Below are positions 59,823 to 64,000 of a DNA stretch of 64,000 nt, piece after piece; the stretch's first letter is position 1, and every line of letters starts with the position of its first letter. The DNA is from Psychrobacter jeotgali (GTDB lineage: Bacteria; Pseudomonadota; Gammaproteobacteria; Pseudomonadales; Moraxellaceae), in assembly GCF_904846315.1 (NCBI RefSeq), contig NZ_CAJHAF010000001.1, forward strand, positions 1 through 64,000, in the 5' to 3' direction. A program made the translations under genes and the position numbers. Below the pieces are notes generated by a model. That model worked only from the letters and a program-made list of their open reading frames with translations. It was not told the origin of the DNA and searched no databases.

Positions 59823-61697
59823 ATGAGTTTATTACCATTAACCTTTATATTCCCGCTCATTGGCTTTTTAATTTTAGCCTTTATGCGTGACAGGTTAACC
59901 GAACAGGCAGCTGCGTTTGTAGGGGTGGGTAGCATGCTGCTATCGGCGCTGTGTACGCTGGCTGTCAGCTTTACTTTTTTAACCACTAATCCTGCTGGTA
60001 CGGTGGTGCAAATACCACTATGGACTTGGTTTCAGGTAGGCGATTTTAATCCAGGCTTTAGCTTGAGTTTTGATGGACTGGCATTAACGATGACCGGGGT
60101 GATTACCGGAATCGGCTTTTTGATCCATCTATTTGCTGCTTGGTATATGAAGGGTGATACCGGTTTTGCCCGCTTCTTTAGCTATATGAATCTGTTCGTC
60201 GCCAGTATGTTATTACTGGTATTAGCGGATAATTTATTATTATTATATCTAGGCTGGGAAGGCGTTGGTATTTGCTCGTACTTGCTGATTGGTTTTTATT
60301 ATCACGACCGTGCCAATGGGCGGGCGGCGATGAAAGCTTTTACGGTAACTCGGGTTGGTGATGTGTTTTTGGCCTTCGGATTGTTTTTATTGTTCCGCGA
60401 ATTTGGCACCCTTAATATTCAAGAGATTATTACTCGTGCCCCTGAGCTATTCGATATCAATAACCCAACGATGATTTTGACCACCATGATGTTAGTGGGC
60501 GGTGCGATGGGTAAATCTGCTCAGCTACCATTACATACTTGGCTTGCTGATGCGATGGCAGGGCCAACGCCGGTATCAGCACTTATTCACGCTGCTACTA
60601 TGGTAACGGCTGGGGTATATTTAATTGCCCGTATGCATCCGTTATTTATGCTAACCCCGGGTATCTTATTATACTGGGTTGGGGCAGTCGGGGCGTTAAC
60701 CTTGGTGGTTGCTGGCTTTTGTGCATTGGCACAGACTGATATTAAGCGTATTCTTGCCTATTCGACCATGAGCCAAATTGGTTATATGTTCCTCGCTTTA
60801 GGTGTTGGCGCTTGGCAGGGGGCAGTGTTCCATCTGATGACCCATGCTTTCTTTAAAGCCTTGTTATTCTTATCCTCTGGTGCGGTTATTTTAGCGGTTC
60901 ATCATGAGCAAAATATATTTAAGATGGGCGGCCTGCGTAAAAAGATACCGTTAGTATTTTGGAGCTATATCGTTGGTGGTGGGGCGCTGGCAGCCATTCC
61001 TTGGGTAACCGTTGGTTTCTATTCAAAAGAAGCTATCCTGTGGGAAGCCTATGCTACTGGTCATCAGGTGCTATTTTATATGGGGGTGTTCGGTGCCTTC
61101 TTAACCGCACTTTATACCTTTAGAATGATTTGGATTATCTTCTTTGGTGAAGAAAAAACCCCTGCGCATAAGTTATCAGGGATGTCATATTGGCTACCCC
61201 TTAGCGTATTGCTAGTACTATCGACCGCTGTTGGTGCCTTGATTGTTCCGCCTCTACAAGGCGTACTCCCTGAGAGCTTTGGACATTTATTAGAAGTGGC
61301 CAATCAAGCTGATGGTAAGCATACTGCCGAATATATTGCTATGGGAGCGATGGTTGCCGGTTTAGTGTTAGCCGCCTTATTATATGTTGCTGATAAAGGT
61401 CGGATGCTGACTCGCTTTAAGCAATCTAGCATTGGCGGAGCGCTATATCACTGGTGCTACCATGGTCTAGGCTTTGATGCGCTGTATGATTTGATTTTCG
61501 TAAAACCCTTTTTACTTATTGGCCGCTTATTTAAAGCCGATCCTATCGATAAGACTTGGAATATATTACCGACGCTGGCATCAGCGGGTAACAAAGCCAT
61601 GTCCGCTACGCAAACAGGGTCACTTCGAGGCTATGCCGCAAGCTTTGGCTTGGGTGTCGCTGTGCTGTTAGTGCTGGTAATGATAACGGTGGTATAA
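59823..61697 (+). CDS. nuoL: NADH-quinone oxidoreductase subunit L
   Basis: This 624-residue antiporter-like proton pump sits at the far end of the membrane arm. Conserved: WEGVGICSYLLIGFYY with the key Glu, GKSAQLPLHTWLADAMAGPTPVSALIHAATMVTAG, DIKRILAYSTMSQIGYM, and the long lateral C-terminal helix region. No truncation was seen. Confidence 0.98.
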   Translation: MSLLPLTFIFPLIGFLILAFMRDRLTEQAAAFVGVGSMLLSALCTLAVSFTFLTTNPAGTVVQIPLWTWFQVGDFNPGFSLSFDGLALTMTGVITGIGFLIHLFAAWYMKGDTGFARFFSYMNLFVASMLLLVLADNLLLLYLGWEGVGICSYLLIGFYYHDRANGRAAMKAFTVTRVGDVFLAFGLFLLFREFGTLNIQEIITRAPELFDINNPTMILTTMMLVGGAMGKSAQLPLHTWLADAMAGPTPVSALIHAATMVTAGVYLIARMHPLFMLTPGILLYWVGAVGALTLVVAGFCALAQTDIKRILAYSTMSQIGYMFLALGVGAWQGAVFHLMTHAFFKALLFLSSGAVILAVHHEQNIFKMGGLRKKIPLVFWSYIVGGGALAAIPWVTVGFYSKEAILWEAYATGHQVLFYMGVFGAFLTALYTFRMIWIIFFGEEKTPAHKLSGMSYWLPLSVLLVLSTAVGALIVPPLQGVLPESFGHLLEVANQADGKHTAEYIAMGAMVAGLVLAALLYVADKGRMLTRFKQSSIGGALYHWCYHGLGFDALYDLIFVKPFLLIGRLFKADPIDKTWNILPTLASAGNKAMSATQTGSLRGYAASFGLGVAVLLVLVMITVV

Positions 61698-61698
61698 A

Positions 61699-63327
61699 AT
61701 GATAGAGTTACAACAAACGTGGATGCTACCGGCACTGATCGCTATTCCCTTTATTGCTGGATTGCTATGCTGGTTAGTTGAAAAAGTTAATAAACGCCTA
61801 CCGCGTTGGATTGCTCTGATCGGTATGATATTGACTTTTGCGCTATCACTAGTGCTTTGGCAATATGGCGATTTTGCAGGCATGAGTAAGCAGGTGATAG
61901 CCCCTGATACTGCCGTACCTTGGATGGCTGAATTTATTGTACCTTGGGTACCTGCTATGGGTATTAGCTTTCATTTAGCGATGGATGGTATGTCGCTATT
62001 GATGATTGCCTTGACGGGTTTGCTAGGGATTGCTGCTGTTGCCTGTTCATGGAATGAGATCCAGCGCCGTGTTGGCTTTTTCCACTTGAACTTGTTATGG
62101 AGTTTAGGCGGCGTTATTGGCGTATTCTTAGCCATAGATATGTTTTTGTTCTTCTTCTTTTGGGAGATGATGCTGGTTCCTATCTACTTCTTGATTGCTA
62201 TTTGGGGTCATGATGTGGTCGGCGGCAAAACTAAAGAATATGCGGCTACCAAATTTTTTATCTATACCCAGCTCTCTGGGCTTATCATGCTCATCGGTAT
62301 CTTGCTATTGGTGTTATTCAACCAAGCTTATACTGGAGTTCTAAGCTTTAATTATAATGACTTAATCGGCACGCCTTTGGGTGGTTGGGAATATCCGATC
62401 ATGCTGTGCTTCTTCATTGGTTTTGCGGTCAAGCTACCTATTGTGCCCTTTCATGGCTGGTTGCCGGACGCGCATGCGCAAGCACCAACAGCGGGCTCGG
62501 TGGATTTAGCTGGGGTATTGATTAAGACTGCCGCTTATGGTTTGATTCGTTTTGTCTTGCCATTTTTCCCTGAAGCCTCACAAGAGTTTGCTCCGATTGC
62601 CATTACTTTAGGTACTATTGGTATCTTCTACGGGGCGTGGCTGGCCTTTATGCAAACGGACATGAAGCGCTTACTGGCTTATACCAGTATCTCGCACATG
62701 GGTTTTGTAGTGTTAGCTATTTATGCCGGTACGCTAATCAGCCTACAGGGCCTAATGATACAAATGCTGGCGCACGGTCTAAGCTCAGCCGCCCTATTTA
62801 TTATGGCAGGTCAGTTATACGAGCGCTTGCATACGCGTGATTTGACCTTGATGGGTGGTATGTGGGGCCAGTTCCGCTATTACGCTCCGCTATTGATGTT
62901 CTTCTGTGCCGCCTTGCTAGGTATTCCTGGTACCGGTAACTTCATCGGCGAGTTTATGATTTTGTTTGGTGCCTTTGGCCAGTATCCGGTATTTGTAGTG
63001 TTTGCAACCTTTAGCTTAGTGTTAGCAGGTTTGTACTCTCTCATCTTGATTCATCAAGCATTATTTGGGGTGAATAATACCAAGGAGTTGGCGCTACATG
63101 AGACCAAATCCCATGGTTTACCGACCCGACCACTAAAGGATTTGGGTAAGCGCGAGATATCATTGCTATTGATGTTGGCAGGAGGGTTAGTGTGGCTTGG
63201 CTTATATCCACAGCCTATATTGGACACTTCAAGTCATGCGATGCAGTGGATTAATAATGCGTATATTTATAGTGAAGTATCACAGATCAATATACTGCAG
63301 TCACTTGATGCGATGGAGGCACGTTAA
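61699..63327 (+). CDS. nuoM: NADH-quinone oxidoreductase subunit M
   Basis: The 542-residue antiporter-like proton pump. Conserved: FFFWEMMLVPIYFLIAIWG with the proton-path Glu, KLPIVPFHGWLPDAHAQAPTAGSVDLAGVLIK, and DMKRLLAYTSISHMGF. It starts one base after nuoL. Length is close to E. coli (509), with a slightly longer tail. Confidence 0.98.
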   Translation: MIELQQTWMLPALIAIPFIAGLLCWLVEKVNKRLPRWIALIGMILTFALSLVLWQYGDFAGMSKQVIAPDTAVPWMAEFIVPWVPAMGISFHLAMDGMSLLMIALTGLLGIAAVACSWNEIQRRVGFFHLNLLWSLGGVIGVFLAIDMFLFFFFWEMMLVPIYFLIAIWGHDVVGGKTKEYAATKFFIYTQLSGLIMLIGILLLVLFNQAYTGVLSFNYNDLIGTPLGGWEYPIMLCFFIGFAVKLPIVPFHGWLPDAHAQAPTAGSVDLAGVLIKTAAYGLIRFVLPFFPEASQEFAPIAITLGTIGIFYGAWLAFMQTDMKRLLAYTSISHMGFVVLAIYAGTLISLQGLMIQMLAHGLSSAALFIMAGQLYERLHTRDLTLMGGMWGQFRYYAPLLMFFCAALLGIPGTGNFIGEFMILFGAFGQYPVFVVFATFSLVLAGLYSLILIHQALFGVNNTKELALHETKSHGLPTRPLKDLGKREISLLLMLAGGLVWLGLYPQPILDTSSHAMQWINNAYIYSEVSQINILQSLDAMEAR

Positions 63328-63330
63328 GTC

Positions 63331-64000
63331 ATGAATGATATTACGATGAATGATTTGATGGGATTGTTGCCTTACGCCTCAATAATTGCGGTAGTGATTA
63401 CGGTGTTACTGGTGATGATTGCCATTACGATTAACCGCTCACATTTTATAACCGGTACGATTACGGTAGTAGGTCTAAACGTTGGTCTGTTTACCTTGCT
63501 GGGACAGATAACAGGGATAATAGGTAGCGGCTCGAGCTTACCGCAGATTGAGCAGCTGTTTGTTATAGATAACTTTGCCAAATTCAACATGGTGATTATC
63601 TTTATCTGTGCTTTGGCTTGCTGTACGCTTTCTTATGCTTATCTAGCTAAGTTTAAAGATAATAAAGAAGAGCTATATCTGCTGATACTGCTATCGACCG
63701 TCGGTGCTTTACTGATGGTGAGCGCTCAGCATATGGCTTCGTTCTTTGTCAGCTTAGAGCTGATGTCGATACCTATTTATGGTCTGTTGTCTTACACTTA
63801 TTTGCGCAATCGCTCGCTGGAATCAGGACTCAAATACTTGGTGCTCTCAGCTACTGCTTCTGCCACTCTACTAATGGGTATGGCATTCGTATATGCGCAG
63901 GTAGGCTCATTAGGCTTTAAGTCAATTAGCCTGGTGTTGGTCAGTATGTTTGAGTCGCCGCTACTGATATTAGGCACGGCGCTGATGTTGTTTGGGATTA
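63331..64000 (+). CDS. nuoN: NADH-quinone oxidoreductase subunit N, 3' truncated by window
   Basis: The frame opens at ATG 63331 (M-N-D-I-T-M-N-D-L-M) and stays open to the right edge, giving about 223 residues of the N-terminal half. The helices include SAQHMASFFVSLELMSIPIYGLLSY, with the conserved SLELMSIPIY Glu motif of NuoN. It begins three bases after nuoM, the last gene of the usual operon. The rest lies outside. Confidence 0.95.
   Translation, partial: MNDITMNDLMGLLPYASIIAVVITVLLVMIAITINRSHFITGTITVVGLNVGLFTLLGQITGIIGSGSSLPQIEQLFVIDNFAKFNMVIIFICALACCTLSYAYLAKFKDNKEELYLLILLSTVGALLMVSAQHMASFFVSLELMSIPIYGLLSYTYLRNRSLESGLKYLVLSATASATLLMGMAFVYAQVGSLGFKSISLVLVSMFESPLLILGTALMLFGI

Overview
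The window looks like chromosome of a Psychrobacter-type gammaproteobacterium (family Moraxellaceae). This rests on the protein character, a fused nuoCD gene, the dut-algC-argB and leuS-lptE-holA gene orders, and moderate GC with a low-GC islet. The species call is inference; no database search was possible. Nearly all of the window is conserved chromosomal sequence. I see no phage, insertion sequence or CRISPR array.

Layout. Positions 1-2314 hold the C-terminal part of a giant type I-secreted adhesin (Calx-beta repeat, VWA domain), cut by the left edge. A complete rRNA operon follows (2470-8557): three tandem consensus promoters, 16S, tRNA-Ile, tRNA-Ala, 23S, 5S and terminator, with long RNase III-type stems around 16S and 23S. 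An AT-rich orphan gene (8738-9418) precedes small enzymes (OsmC-like, flavodoxin-like, DUF938 methyltransferase). Facing these are ppc and a secreted dienelactone hydrolase on the minus strand, then katE and an MBL-fold hydrolase on the plus strand. From 18247 to 18984 is a minus-strand operon with two identical tRNA-Lys genes and hairpin repeats.

From 19135 to 45308 most genes are on the minus strand: macAB; leuS-lptE-holA; a small membrane protein with argB-algC-dut; mgtE; rep; hemB; a complete tripartite RND efflux operon (adaptor, pump, outer membrane channel); and ispB. ispB diverges from rplU-rpmA, followed by lolA. The right end (48579-64000) is the NADH dehydrogenase operon nuoA-B-CD-E-F-G-H-I-J-K-L-M-N, with nuoN cut by the window edge.

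How the genes work together. There are two drug or toxin export systems (MacAB and the RND pump). Envelope biogenesis is represented by lptE, lolA, ispB and algC. Complex I and ispB (the quinone side chain) serve respiration. katE and OsmC serve peroxide defence.

The most interesting signal is a structured module of about 65-75 nt directly 5' of all four tRNA genes (Ile, Ala, Lys, Lys). It consists of a 9-10 bp hairpin with a six-base TTTAA-containing loop, then CTTGCG, then a second hairpin with an invariant GC-AGT-GC tip, then CTCA abutting the tRNA. The stems differ in sequence but keep their pairing, which points to a selected RNA structure.
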